64,000 nucleotides of DNA from Bacteroidota bacterium (GTDB lineage Bacteria; Bacteroidota; Bacteroidia; Palsa-965), in assembly GCA_016194975.1 (NCBI GenBank), contig JACQAM010000007.1, forward strand, positions 319,947 through 383,946, given 5' to 3'. This document shows positions 19,600-28,110 of the stretch, piece by piece; position 1 is the stretch's first letter, and every line of letters begins with the position of its first letter. The notes under the pieces were generated by a model. That model made no database searches. It was not told where the DNA came from and worked only from the letters and a program-made list of their open reading frames with translations. Position numbers and translations under genes: made by a program.

Positions 19600-21882
19600 A
19601 TGGAATTTATACGTAAACATTTCCGTCTTGTAAGCTGGATCGCCATGGTGCTGGTGACCGGCATCACCGTGCTTTCCATTTACGAATTAAGAAAAACAAG
19701 ATTCGATTACGAGTTCGAAAGTTTTTTCCCGGTTGATGATCCCGACATCGATGTGTATCATGATTTCAGGAAAACTTTCGGTTACGATAATGAATTCGTT
19801 CTTCTTGCGCTCGAAAATAAAAAGGGAATTTTCAATGAGGATTTTCTCGAGCGTGTACAAACGCTCACCGATTCGCTGCGCAATTGCAAAGACATTACGT
19901 CCGTGCAGTCGCCATCCGACATGGAATATCTTTCGGGTTCCACCGGCAAGGAGCCTTACATTCATCTCGGTGAACCGGAAAAATTCAAAACTGATTCTGA
20001 AAATATTTACAAGTGTGAAGAACTGATCGGTTCTTTTTTCGCAACGAACGGAAAAGCAATAAGTATTTACATCAGCACGACGAACGGTATCTCCAAAGAA
20101 CATTCAGATGTCCTGCTCGCGAAGATGAATAAACTCATTGCTGCAGGGTATTTCGATACGGTGCATTTTGCGAGCAAACTGAACGGGCAGAAAGTTTATC
20201 TCGACCGGCTGAAGCGCGAGTTCGTTGTTTTTTTCTGCGCGTCATTTTTTCTTGTCGTTCTTTTTCTTTTTATTTCCTTCCGTTCCTTCTGGGGAATATG
20301 GGTGCCGATCCTCATCGTGATCATTTCCATCATCTGGACACTCGCGCTCATGACCGCGTGCGGGAAACCGCTCGACATCATGACCGTTCTTTTGCCAACG
20401 ATGATGTTCGTGGTGGGCATGTCGGACGTCGTTCACATCGTTACAAAATACCTGGAAGAACTGCGCGAAGTAAAAGGTATTTCAAGATTCGATGCGCTCA
20501 TCAAAACAATAAAAGATGTTGGCTTCGCAACTTTCATCACACTCATCACCACCGGCCTCGGATTTCTCACACTGCTTAATTCTCACATTGTTCCGATCCG
20601 TGATTTCGGATTGTTCACTTCCATCGGCGTTTTTATTTCTTTCATTCTCGCTTTCACCATTATGCCGGTTGTACTGAATGTTATCCGTCATCCGAACCTT
20701 CGTCTTGAGCAAAAGTCATCTCACTTCTGGAGAAAAAATCTTCATCGGTTACTTGCCTGGATATTCCGGAAAAGAAAAATGATCGTGATCGGAACTGTTC
20801 TATTGACGCTTGCAAGTGTTTTCGGTGTGACGAGGATCGAACTGAATAATTATCTCATTGAAGGATTAACGCGGCACGATGTGTTGCGCCAGGATTTTAT
20901 TTATTTCGAAAATAATTTTTCCGGTGTGCGTCCGTTTGAACTCGTGGTAAATCCTTCTGATCCCAAAGGAAATCTTTTCGGATCGAAGGAACTTCATGCC
21001 ATCGATTCATTGGAGAAATGGCTGAAGAAAAATTATTATGTGGGATTCATTCTTTCTCCGGCGACAATAATTAAAGAAGCAAATAAAAGTTTCAACCAGG
21101 GAAATCCGCTTTATTTTAAACTGCCTGATGATTCTGTACTCGCCGGTTTTGTTGCCGACACGGCGAAATTTCTACGAAGAAAAGAAGTAAAACTTTTTGT
21201 AACGCGCGATCTGAAAAAAGGAAGGATCTCCGGAAAGATGCACGATGTGGGAAGTAAAATAATCCGTGCAAAAGATGCGCAGCTCAATGCATTCATGCAA
21301 ACGCCGGAAATGAATTGCATTCAGATAAAACACACAGGCGCGGCAGTGATGCTCGACAAAAACAATGTTTACCTCGTTACGAATATGCTCCAGGGATTAT
21401 TTTTTTCTGTCTTCGTCGTCGGGCTCATCATCGGCGTCATTCATCGTTCCTGGAAAATGGGGCTCATTGCCATCATCCCGAATTTTCTTCCGATCGTTTT
21501 CATTGGAGGATTGATGGGATTCCTCGGCATCGATCTTAAATCTTCAACCTCAATTATTTTCTCCATCGCTTTCGGAATTGCGACTGACGACACCGTACAT
21601 TTTCTAGGGCGATTAAAATTAGAGCGCTCGAAAGGAAGAACCGTTTTTTATGCGCTGAAGAGAACGTATCTCTCCACTGGAAAAGCAGTGGTCGTTACCT
21701 CACTTATTCTCTCCGCCGGATTCATGACACTTATTTTTTCTGCTTTTGAAAGCACTTTCTTTTTCGGAACACTTGTGAGCATCACTTTACTCATTGCAGT
21801 ATTGACCGATCTGCTTTTATTTCCGCTGCTGGTAGTTTGGTTAGTGAGGGATAAAAAATTCAAAAATTCAAAAAAAAATTAA
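19600..21882 (+). CDS. RND-superfamily exporter (MMPL/HAE3-like)
   Basis: 760 residues with the duplicated RND layout: TM1 (residues 8-28), an extracytoplasmic loop of about 180 residues, a bundle of about five TM helices (about 205-370), a second anchor helix near 395, a second periplasmic loop, and a final bundle from about 600. VVGMSDVVHIVTKYLEE in the first bundle and GIATDDTVHFLGRL in the second carry the acidic residues placed like the proton-relay sites of this family. HAE3-type members move lipids, hopanoids or similar hydrophobic molecules; substrate unknown. It is monocistronic, without adaptor or outer-membrane genes, and is preceded directly by a long inverted repeat. Confidence 0.85.
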   Translation: MEFIRKHFRLVSWIAMVLVTGITVLSIYELRKTRFDYEFESFFPVDDPDIDVYHDFRKTFGYDNEFVLLALENKKGIFNEDFLERVQTLTDSLRNCKDITSVQSPSDMEYLSGSTGKEPYIHLGEPEKFKTDSENIYKCEELIGSFFATNGKAISIYISTTNGISKEHSDVLLAKMNKLIAAGYFDTVHFASKLNGQKVYLDRLKREFVVFFCASFFLVVLFLFISFRSFWGIWVPILIVIISIIWTLALMTACGKPLDIMTVLLPTMMFVVGMSDVVHIVTKYLEELREVKGISRFDALIKTIKDVGFATFITLITTGLGFLTLLNSHIVPIRDFGLFTSIGVFISFILAFTIMPVVLNVIRHPNLRLEQKSSHFWRKNLHRLLAWIFRKRKMIVIGTVLLTLASVFGVTRIELNNYLIEGLTRHDVLRQDFIYFENNFSGVRPFELVVNPSDPKGNLFGSKELHAIDSLEKWLKKNYYVGFILSPATIIKEANKSFNQGNPLYFKLPDDSVLAGFVADTAKFLRRKEVKLFVTRDLKKGRISGKMHDVGSKIIRAKDAQLNAFMQTPEMNCIQIKHTGAAVMLDKNNVYLVTNMLQGLFFSVFVVGLIIGVIHRSWKMGLIAIIPNFLPIVFIGGLMGFLGIDLKSSTSIIFSIAFGIATDDTVHFLGRLKLERSKGRTVFYALKRTYLSTGKAVVVTSLILSAGFMTLIFSAFESTFFFGTLVSITLLIAVLTDLLLFPLLVVWLVRDKKFKNSKKN

Positions 21883-21920
21883 AGCGAATTTCCGTTTTCA
21901 GCAATGGAAGATGAAATTTT

Positions 21921-22322
21921 TTATTCCGTCACTGCAATATCCTGATCGATCTCTTTTTTTCGGTCGCCATATTTTATTTTGATTGCCATTCCGCCAACAA
22001 CACGGTAAGGTCCGCTGCTGTCCATTCCGGTAACATAGAAATAATATTTGCCGGTGTGTAAATTAATACAGTGAGTATGATCTTCGCCCACTTCGCCCAC
22101 ATACAACGCGTCATAATTATGAGTCGGATCGCTGGGAAGATCTGTTGCATTGAACTTAATGAAAACAGAATCAGGATAAGTTACATGATTCTTGATTGTG
22201 TTGCCATGGTGTTTTGCAAAAACAACAACCGTTGTAGCTCCATCCGTTCCGGCTTTCTTGCAGGAGGAAAATGCAGAAAGAAAAAGAATGAATGCGGAAA
22301 ATACTCTGAAGATTTTTTTCAT
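21921..22322 (-). CDS. Small putative lipoprotein, function unknown
   Basis: 133 residues. Signal sequence with a lipobox-like SSCKK (Cys at about residue 21). The remaining 110 residues contain VGEVGEDHTHCINLHTGKYYFYVTGMD, a His/Cys-rich stretch, and look like a small all-beta carboxypeptidase-regulatory or transthyretin-like domain. I do not recognise a named family. It is convergent with the RND exporter and divergent from the M20 peptidase gene. Probably exposed in the periplasm or on the outer membrane. Confidence 0.65.
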   Translation of the reverse strand: MKKIFRVFSAFILFLSAFSSCKKAGTDGATTVVVFAKHHGNTIKNHVTYPDSVFIKFNATDLPSDPTHNYDALYVGEVGEDHTHCINLHTGKYYFYVTGMDSSGPYRVVGGMAIKIKYGDRKKEIDQDIAVTE

Positions 22323-22437
22323 GTGAATGGAATGAGAGCAAATTTAGTCAAATTTGAACCGGCGATGTTAATGCGAAAAGTTAAAATTTTCATTCCCGCA
22401 TTTTATTACCTTTAATTCATCCAATTATTTTCAATTC

Positions 22438-23892
22438 TTGAAAAGATTTTTCAAATACACCGGCCTTGTCATTCTCGTTTTAGCTGCGGTTGTTCTCACA
22501 CGCACATTTCTTTTCACTTCGAAACAACTTCCACCGGAAAAATCTCCCGCACAGGTTTTCATTCCCGATTACGTACTCACTCATCTTTCAGACGCCGTTC
22601 AGCTTTCTACCATTTCGCATGCGGGCGCGCTAACGAGTGCAGACACGGAGAACCTTTCCCGCTTCGAAGAATTTCTTTTTGAAACTTTTCCGCTCTGCGA
22701 TTCCTTGCTGCACAAAGACATGATCAACACGTTTGGAATTCTGTACACGTGGCAGGGAAGTGATGCTTCCCTACAACCGTTATTGCTCACCGCTCATCTT
22801 GATGTTGTTCCGATCGGTGATGAAAAAAAATGGACGTGTCCTCCGTTCAGCGGAACGATCAAAGACGGATTTCTCTACGGGCGCGGTTCACTCGATGACA
22901 AAGGAAGTGCATTGGGAATTCTAGAATCGGTGGAAATGCTTTTGAAAGAAAATTTTCACCCGAAGAGAACGATCCTGATCGCTTTCGGTTTCGATGAAGA
23001 AGTAGGTGGCAACAAAGGCGCCGTTCAGATCGCGGATTTTCTGCAGAAGAAAAATATTAAAGCAGAAATGCTCGTGGACGAAGGAATGGTGCTCACGAAA
23101 AATATTGTTCCAAATATTGATAAACCTGTTGCGCTGATCGGCGTTGGGGAAAAAGGATATTTGTCGCTTGAACTTTCTGTGAATTTCAATGGCGGGCATT
23201 CTTCGATGCCGGGAAAAGAAACTTCCATCGGAATTCTTTCTTCAGCAATTTCTAAATTACAGGATCATCCTTTTCCCGCGCATTTCTGCGAACCGGTGAA
23301 TCTTTTTCTTGATGACGTAGGACCAGAAATGCCTTTCTTCACAAAAATGGCATTTGCCAACCGATGGCTTTTCAAAAGCATGATCATTTCCAAATATGAA
23401 AAATCAAATTCCGGGAATGCCACCGTGCGCACCACAACGGCTCCCACTATTTTCAATGCCGGTGTGAAGGATAATGTGCTTCCTGATTCGGCAAGCGCTG
23501 TAATTAATTTCAGGATCCTTCCAGGCGAAACGGTGGAGAGTGTGAAAAAATATGTGGTGGAAATAATAAACGACCCGAGAATTAAAATTGAACAACGGGG
23601 ATTTTCGGAAGACCCTTCACCGGTTTCTCCTTCCGACAATAATTCATTCGTCACTCTCGAAAAAACCATTCTGCAGATCTTTCCCGGATCACTCACCACT
23701 CCCGCACTCATGGTAGGCGCCAGTGATGCGCGTCATTACTACCGCATCTGCAAAAATGTGTACCGGTTTCTTCCCGTACAGTTCACCACTGAAGATCTCG
23801 ACCGTATTCACGGAAATAACGAACGCATCAGCACCGAAGCTTACAAAAACTCGATCCGTTTCTACAGGCGGCTCATCCTGAATTTCGATTGA
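22438..23892 (+). CDS. M20-family metallopeptidase (carboxypeptidase S-like), membrane-anchored
   Basis: 484 residues. The start is a TTG at 22438, giving MKRFFKYTGLVILVLAAVVL, a hydrophobic anchor or signal; the next ATG lies about 94 codons downstream, past the anchor and close to the metal-binding motifs, so TTG is the best start. Metal-binding and catalytic motifs of M20 are present: TAHLDVVP (His120, Asp122), GRGSLDDKG (Asp153/154) and FGFDEEVGG (Glu pair). A dimerisation domain lies at about residues 230-370 (GHSSMPGKE). Likely role: hydrolysis of small peptides or N-acyl amino acids in the periplasm. A Bacteroidota-like -7 box TACCTTTA sits at 22407-22414. Confidence 0.88.
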   Translation: MKRFFKYTGLVILVLAAVVLTRTFLFTSKQLPPEKSPAQVFIPDYVLTHLSDAVQLSTISHAGALTSADTENLSRFEEFLFETFPLCDSLLHKDMINTFGILYTWQGSDASLQPLLLTAHLDVVPIGDEKKWTCPPFSGTIKDGFLYGRGSLDDKGSALGILESVEMLLKENFHPKRTILIAFGFDEEVGGNKGAVQIADFLQKKNIKAEMLVDEGMVLTKNIVPNIDKPVALIGVGEKGYLSLELSVNFNGGHSSMPGKETSIGILSSAISKLQDHPFPAHFCEPVNLFLDDVGPEMPFFTKMAFANRWLFKSMIISKYEKSNSGNATVRTTTAPTIFNAGVKDNVLPDSASAVINFRILPGETVESVKKYVVEIINDPRIKIEQRGFSEDPSPVSPSDNNSFVTLEKTILQIFPGSLTTPALMVGASDARHYYRICKNVYRFLPVQFTTEDLDRIHGNNERISTEAYKNSIRFYRRLILNFD

Positions 23893-23945
23893 AATACCTG
23901 CTGAAAATCATTCCTTCGACCCGTTTGCCCGTTCCGGAAAATTTA

Positions 23946-23964
23946 TAACTTTATGCATGCATAA
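23946..23964 (+). promoter_or_regulatory. Promoter -7 box overlapped by palindromic operator before the MarR gene
   Basis: TAACTTTA (23946-23953) fits the Bacteroidota -7 consensus TAnnTTTG at 7 of 8 positions. The perfect 14-bp palindrome TTATGCATGCATAA (23951-23964) overlaps it. MarR proteins bind such dyads and usually repress their own operon; binding here is inferred. Confidence 0.5.
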
Positions 23965-23990
23965 TAAATCAAAGTAATACCCCTGTCGCC

Positions 23991-24422
23991 ATGCCGCCAA
24001 AAAAAGAAACGTACTGCTCCCGGGTAAAACAATCCTGGCATTCCATTTCCAGGATGTACAATACGATCGGTACTCAACACGACCTTACTACTACCATTGG
24101 GTTCATCCTGCTTCACATCGACAACGAGGAAGGAATTCCTTCTACCAGTATCGGCCCCGCTCTTGGAATGGAAGCCACGAGTCTTGTGCGCACGTTACAC
24201 CAGATGGAACAACGCGGACTTATTGCCCGGAAAAAAAATAAATCAGATGCAAGAAAAGTAATGATCCAGCTCACGAATAAAGGAAAACAGAAACGTGAGA
24301 TTTCTAAAAAAGTTGTGAAAGCATTTAATGAAGAGGTTGAAAAAAAAATAGGGACATCAAAACTGAAAATATTCAACGAAGTGATCGAAAAAATAAATTC
24401 AATAGCGGAAAAACGTAAATAA
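23991..24422 (+). CDS. MarR-family transcriptional regulator
   Basis: 143 residues of winged helix-turn-helix. The DNA-binding segment STSIGPALGMEATSLVRTLHQMEQRGLIARKKNKSDARKVMIQLTNKG contains the recognition helix and the beta-wing with the conserved DxR. N- and C-terminal helices form the dimer. It is 143 bases upstream of fadN on the same strand, so a role in controlling beta-oxidation in response to fatty acids or acyl-CoA is a reasonable inference. A palindrome in its own promoter suggests autoregulation. Confidence 0.88.
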   Translation: MPPKKETYCSRVKQSWHSISRMYNTIGTQHDLTTTIGFILLHIDNEEGIPSTSIGPALGMEATSLVRTLHQMEQRGLIARKKNKSDARKVMIQLTNKGKQKREISKKVVKAFNEEVEKKIGTSKLKIFNEVIEKINSIAEKRK

Positions 24423-24560
24423 TGGGAACGAAATGCAAAACCCGCCGCTGGCGGTGCGGAAATGCAGAGTTCGAAATTCGAAATCAGCAATTCGGCATTC
24501 GCAAGTTCGCACTCCGCATTTTCGCACTAGTTCGTATTTCGTACCCGCATATTAATTTTA
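24423..24560. repeat. Intergenic word-repeat cluster
   Basis: Low-complexity spacer made of TTCGAAATTCGAAAT, TTCGGCATTCGCAAGTTCGCA and ACTAGTTCGTATTTCGTAC words, preceded by GGGAACGAAATGC and CGGTGCGGAAATGC, which resemble the unit of the 58.7 kb tandem array. No reading frame is supported. A -7-like TAATTTTA lies just before fadN. Confidence 0.5.
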
Positions 24561-24564
24561 GTCT

Positions 24565-26967
24565 ATGAACAGAAAAATAAATAAAGTAGCAGTCCTCGGT
24601 TCCGGCGTAATGGGATCGCGCATCGCCTGTCATTTTGCGAATATCGGCCTCGATGTTCTGCTGCTCGATATTGTTCCGAAAGAACTCACGGCGGCAGAGA
24701 CAGCGAAAAAGAAGTCGCTCAATGACAAAGATGTGCGCAACAGAATTGTAAATGATGCGCTGCAATCTGTTTTAAAAAGTAATCCCTCCCCTATTTACCG
24801 GAAATCTTTTGTTTCGAGAATCACTACCGGAAATTTCGACGACGATCTGAAAAATATTTCGAATTGCGATTGGGTGATTGAAGCAGTTGTAGAACGACTC
24901 GACATCAAACAACAGGTTTTTGAAAAAGTGGAAAAATTCCGCAAGCCGGGAACTTTAATTACAACGAACACCTCAGGAATTCCCGTTCATCTTCTTACAC
25001 AAGGGCGTTCCGAAGATTTCAGAAAAAATTTCTGCGGTACGCATTTTTTCAATCCGCCGAGATATTTGCGCCTGCTGGAAATAATTCCCGGCCCCGATAC
25101 CAATTCAGATGTGATCAGTTTCCTGATGAACTACGGAGAATTGTATCTCGGAAAAACTACGGTGCTTTGCAAAGACACACCAGCTTTCATTGCGAATCGC
25201 ATTGGTGTTTTCGGGATTATGGCGCTGTTTCACCTCGTGGAGAAAATGAATTTGACCGTTGAGGAAGTGGACAAACTTACCGGGCCTGTTCTTGGCCGTC
25301 CGAAATCTGCAACGTTCAGGACGTGTGATGTAGTTGGGCTGGATACACTCATTCACGTAGCGAATGGACTCGATCAGAATTTACCGGATGACGAAGCAAA
25401 AGAACTTTTCAAACTTCCCGCTTACGTTGCGAAACTCGGAGAGAACAAATGGTACGGCGATAAAACCGGGCAGGGATTTTACAAGAAGACAAAAAAAGAC
25501 GGCAAGACAGAAATTCTTGCGCTCGATCTGAAAACGATGGAATATCGTGCGCAGGTGAAAACGAAATTTGCAACACTCGAAGCAACAAAACCTATTGAGA
25601 ATCTTCGTGAACGGATGAAAATTCTCATTGCCGGAAAAGATAAAGCCGGAGAATTTTATCGCGCCTCATTTTTTGGTTTGTTCCAATATGTTTCCAATCG
25701 TATTCCGGAAATCACCAATGAACTTTACAAAATTGACCAGGGCATGAATGCGGGATTCGGCTGGGAACTCGGGCCGTTCGAGGCGTGGGACGCGCTTGGT
25801 GTTGCTGAAAGTGTGAAAGCGATGGAAGCTGCAAATCTGAAACCCTCGAAATGGATCTATGAAATGCTGGCAGCCGGCGCAAATTCGTTTTACAAAACTG
25901 AGAATGGAAAAAAATTATTCTACGACATTCCTTCGAAGTCCTATACAATAATTCCCGGAACCGAAGCATTCATTCTCCTCGATAATATCCGCGATAACAA
26001 AACGGTCTGGAAAAATTCCGGAACAACACTGACCGATATCGGTGACGGAATTCTGAATCTTGAATTTCACACCAAGATGAATACGCTCGGCGGAGAAGTG
26101 TTGCAGGGAATAAATACAGCTATAGAAAAAGCGGAAAAAGATTTCCGCGGACTCGTCATCTCCAATGAAGGTGCGAATTTTTCTGCGGGCGCAAATCTCG
26201 GAATGGTTTTTATGTTCGCGATCGAACAGGAATGGGATGAACTGGATTTTGCAGTGCGCGCTTTCCAGGCAGCAACATCACGCGTGCGTTACTCTTCTGT
26301 TCCGGTTGTCGCTGCTCCGCACAATCTTTGCCTCGGCGGCGGAACGGAAATTTGTCTTCACGCAGACGCAGTGGTTGCTCATGCAGAAACTTATATGGGA
26401 TTGGTTGAATTCGGTGTCGGTGTGATTCCCGGTGGCGGAGGAACAAAAGAATTCGCAGCACGGCTTTCCGATGAATTGCACGATGGCGATGTGGAATTGA
26501 ATGCATTCCGGAATCGGTTTCTCACAATTGGACAGGCGAAAGTTTCTACTTCCGCTTATGAAGCGTTCGATCTCGGTTACCTCCGCTATGGAAAAGACAG
26601 GGTTGTATTATCACACAACCGTCTTCTTGCCGAAGCAAAAATGGAGGCGTTGCGTCTCGCTGATGAAGGTTACACCAAACCTGTTCCGCGTCACGATATA
26701 CGTGTGCTTGGCAAATCCGCACTCGGGCTTGCATACGTGGGTGCGAATTCCATGGAAAGCGGCAACTATATTTCTGCTCACGATACACTCATCTCGAAAA
26801 AACTCGCTTATGTTTTATGCGGGGGAGATCTTTCTCAACCTACACAAGTGAGTGAACAGTATTTATTGGATCTCGAACGTGAAGCTTTTTTATCATTGTG
26901 TTCGGAGAAAAAAACATTAGAGAGAATGCAATCCATTCTTAACGGGGGAAAAATTCTCAGAAATTGA
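24565..26967 (+). CDS. fadN: 3-hydroxyacyl-CoA dehydrogenase / enoyl-CoA hydratase (FadN-like)
   Basis: 800 residues, close to the roughly 790 of Bacillus FadN and with the same domain order. The NAD-binding domain is first (VLGSGVMGSRIACHF, residues 10-24), followed by the dehydrogenase C-terminal domains (CKDTPAFIANRIG). An enoyl-CoA hydratase domain ends the protein (about 490-690), with oxyanion-hole regions GANFSAGANLGM and APHNLCLGGGTEICLHAD. It catalyses hydration of enoyl-CoA and NAD-dependent oxidation of 3-hydroxyacyl-CoA in the cytoplasm. With fadA and fadE it repeats the Bacillus fadNAE order, but a foreign nuclease gene follows it here. Confidence 0.9.
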   Translation: MNRKINKVAVLGSGVMGSRIACHFANIGLDVLLLDIVPKELTAAETAKKKSLNDKDVRNRIVNDALQSVLKSNPSPIYRKSFVSRITTGNFDDDLKNISNCDWVIEAVVERLDIKQQVFEKVEKFRKPGTLITTNTSGIPVHLLTQGRSEDFRKNFCGTHFFNPPRYLRLLEIIPGPDTNSDVISFLMNYGELYLGKTTVLCKDTPAFIANRIGVFGIMALFHLVEKMNLTVEEVDKLTGPVLGRPKSATFRTCDVVGLDTLIHVANGLDQNLPDDEAKELFKLPAYVAKLGENKWYGDKTGQGFYKKTKKDGKTEILALDLKTMEYRAQVKTKFATLEATKPIENLRERMKILIAGKDKAGEFYRASFFGLFQYVSNRIPEITNELYKIDQGMNAGFGWELGPFEAWDALGVAESVKAMEAANLKPSKWIYEMLAAGANSFYKTENGKKLFYDIPSKSYTIIPGTEAFILLDNIRDNKTVWKNSGTTLTDIGDGILNLEFHTKMNTLGGEVLQGINTAIEKAEKDFRGLVISNEGANFSAGANLGMVFMFAIEQEWDELDFAVRAFQAATSRVRYSSVPVVAAPHNLCLGGGTEICLHADAVVAHAETYMGLVEFGVGVIPGGGGTKEFAARLSDELHDGDVELNAFRNRFLTIGQAKVSTSAYEAFDLGYLRYGKDRVVLSHNRLLAEAKMEALRLADEGYTKPVPRHDIRVLGKSALGLAYVGANSMESGNYISAHDTLISKKLAYVLCGGDLSQPTQVSEQYLLDLEREAFLSLCSEKKTLERMQSILNGGKILRN

Positions 26968-26973
26968 TTTAGT

Positions 26974-28110
26974 ATGGCAATCAGTAAATTCACAAAACAA
27001 TTCAACGAGATACTAGAACTTGCGCAACAGGCGAGGCAGAGCGCCTATAAAAATGTGAACGCCGAACTTATTAATCTGTTCTGGCAGGTAGGAGAATACA
27101 TCAGCAGAAAAGTAGAAAATGAAGAGTGGGGAATGAATATAGTGGACAACCTTGCTGAATTTCTGGGGAAGAAAAGTCCGGATCTGAAAGGTTTTGACCG
27201 CCGGGGGCTCTACAGAATGAAACAATTTTACGAGGCATATAGTTCTGGTTGGGCCGATCCATCAGATAACAGTACAACCATTCCTGTAATTGTGTCCGCA
27301 GTGCGGTCACAATTGCGTGGCAAGGGAAAAGTGTCCGCAGTGCGGTCACAAATCGATATCTCTTCGCTTTCCAATATAAAAGATTCCATTCTCGCTCAGA
27401 TCAACTGGACCAATCATCGTCTCATTTTATCAAAAACAACATCGCGCGAAGAACAGGTCTTTTATCTTTTCCTTACAGTTAAAGAGGGCTATAGTTCACG
27501 CGAACTCGAAAGACAGATAGACAGCGGATACTATGAACGCGTAATGCTTTCAAAGAAAAAACTAACTCCGGTTATCAAGAAACTCAAGCGGGATGTCTCG
27601 CAGGTATTTAAAGACACGTACGTATTTGAGTTTCTGAATTTACCCGCTACACATTCCGAGCTTGATCTGAAAAACGGATTGGTTCAGAACATCAAAAAAC
27701 TTCTTCTTGAACTGGGAAAGGATTTTTCATTTGTCGGAGAAGAGTACAAATTAAAAGTAGGTGGCAAAGATTTTTTCATCGACCTTCTTTTTTATCACCG
27801 CGAATTATGCTGCCTTGTGGCATTCGAATTGAAAATTGATGAGTTCAAACCGGAATACCTGGGAAAAATGAATTTCTATCTCGAAGCGCTTGACCGCGAG
27901 GCGAAGAAAAAACATGAAAATCCGAGTGTAGGCGTGCTGCTCTGCAAACAAAAAGATAATGAGGTTGTAGAATACGCTTTGAGCAGGAGCCTGTCACCAA
28001 CGTTGATCTCCAAATACAAGACCAAACTGATCGATAAGAAATTATTGAAAAAGAAACTGCACGAGCTTTTCCAATTGGAAGAAAGCCGTCACAAAAATAA
28101 ATTTTTATGA
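26974..28110 (+). CDS. DUF1016 (YhcG-like) PD-(D/E)XK nuclease-fold protein
   Basis: 378 residues. The N-terminal DUF1016 helical domain (about 5-180) has the usual LFWQVGEYISRKV and FDRRGLYRMKQFYEAY segments. The C-terminal nuclease-fold domain carries FFIDLLFYHRELCCLVAFELK, that is the acidic residue and ExK of PD-(D/E)XK enzymes. Function of the family is not settled; members travel with defence and mobile regions. It begins 6 bases after fadN and its stop overlaps the fadA start (ATGA), so it sits inside the beta-oxidation operon and is presumably co-transcribed, with no metabolic reason. The coding sequence contains a duplicated palindrome (27292-27351), giving the repeated peptide VSAVRSQ. 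Confidence 0.85.
   Translation: MAISKFTKQFNEILELAQQARQSAYKNVNAELINLFWQVGEYISRKVENEEWGMNIVDNLAEFLGKKSPDLKGFDRRGLYRMKQFYEAYSSGWADPSDNSTTIPVIVSAVRSQLRGKGKVSAVRSQIDISSLSNIKDSILAQINWTNHRLILSKTTSREEQVFYLFLTVKEGYSSRELERQIDSGYYERVMLSKKKLTPVIKKLKRDVSQVFKDTYVFEFLNLPATHSELDLKNGLVQNIKKLLLELGKDFSFVGEEYKLKVGGKDFFIDLLFYHRELCCLVAFELKIDEFKPEYLGKMNFYLEALDREAKKKHENPSVGVLLCKQKDNEVVEYALSRSLSPTLISKYKTKLIDKKLLKKKLHELFQLEESRHKNKFL
27292..27351. repeat. Duplicated 21-bp palindromic unit inside the DUF1016 gene
   Basis: GTGTCCGCAGTGCGGTCACAA occurs at 27292-27312 and again, identically, at 27331-27351. The first 19 bases form an imperfect palindrome (GTGTCCGCA / TGCGGTCAC). The 39-base period keeps the reading frame and repeats VSAVRSQ. 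It lies in the linker between the two protein domains. Confidence 0.75.
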
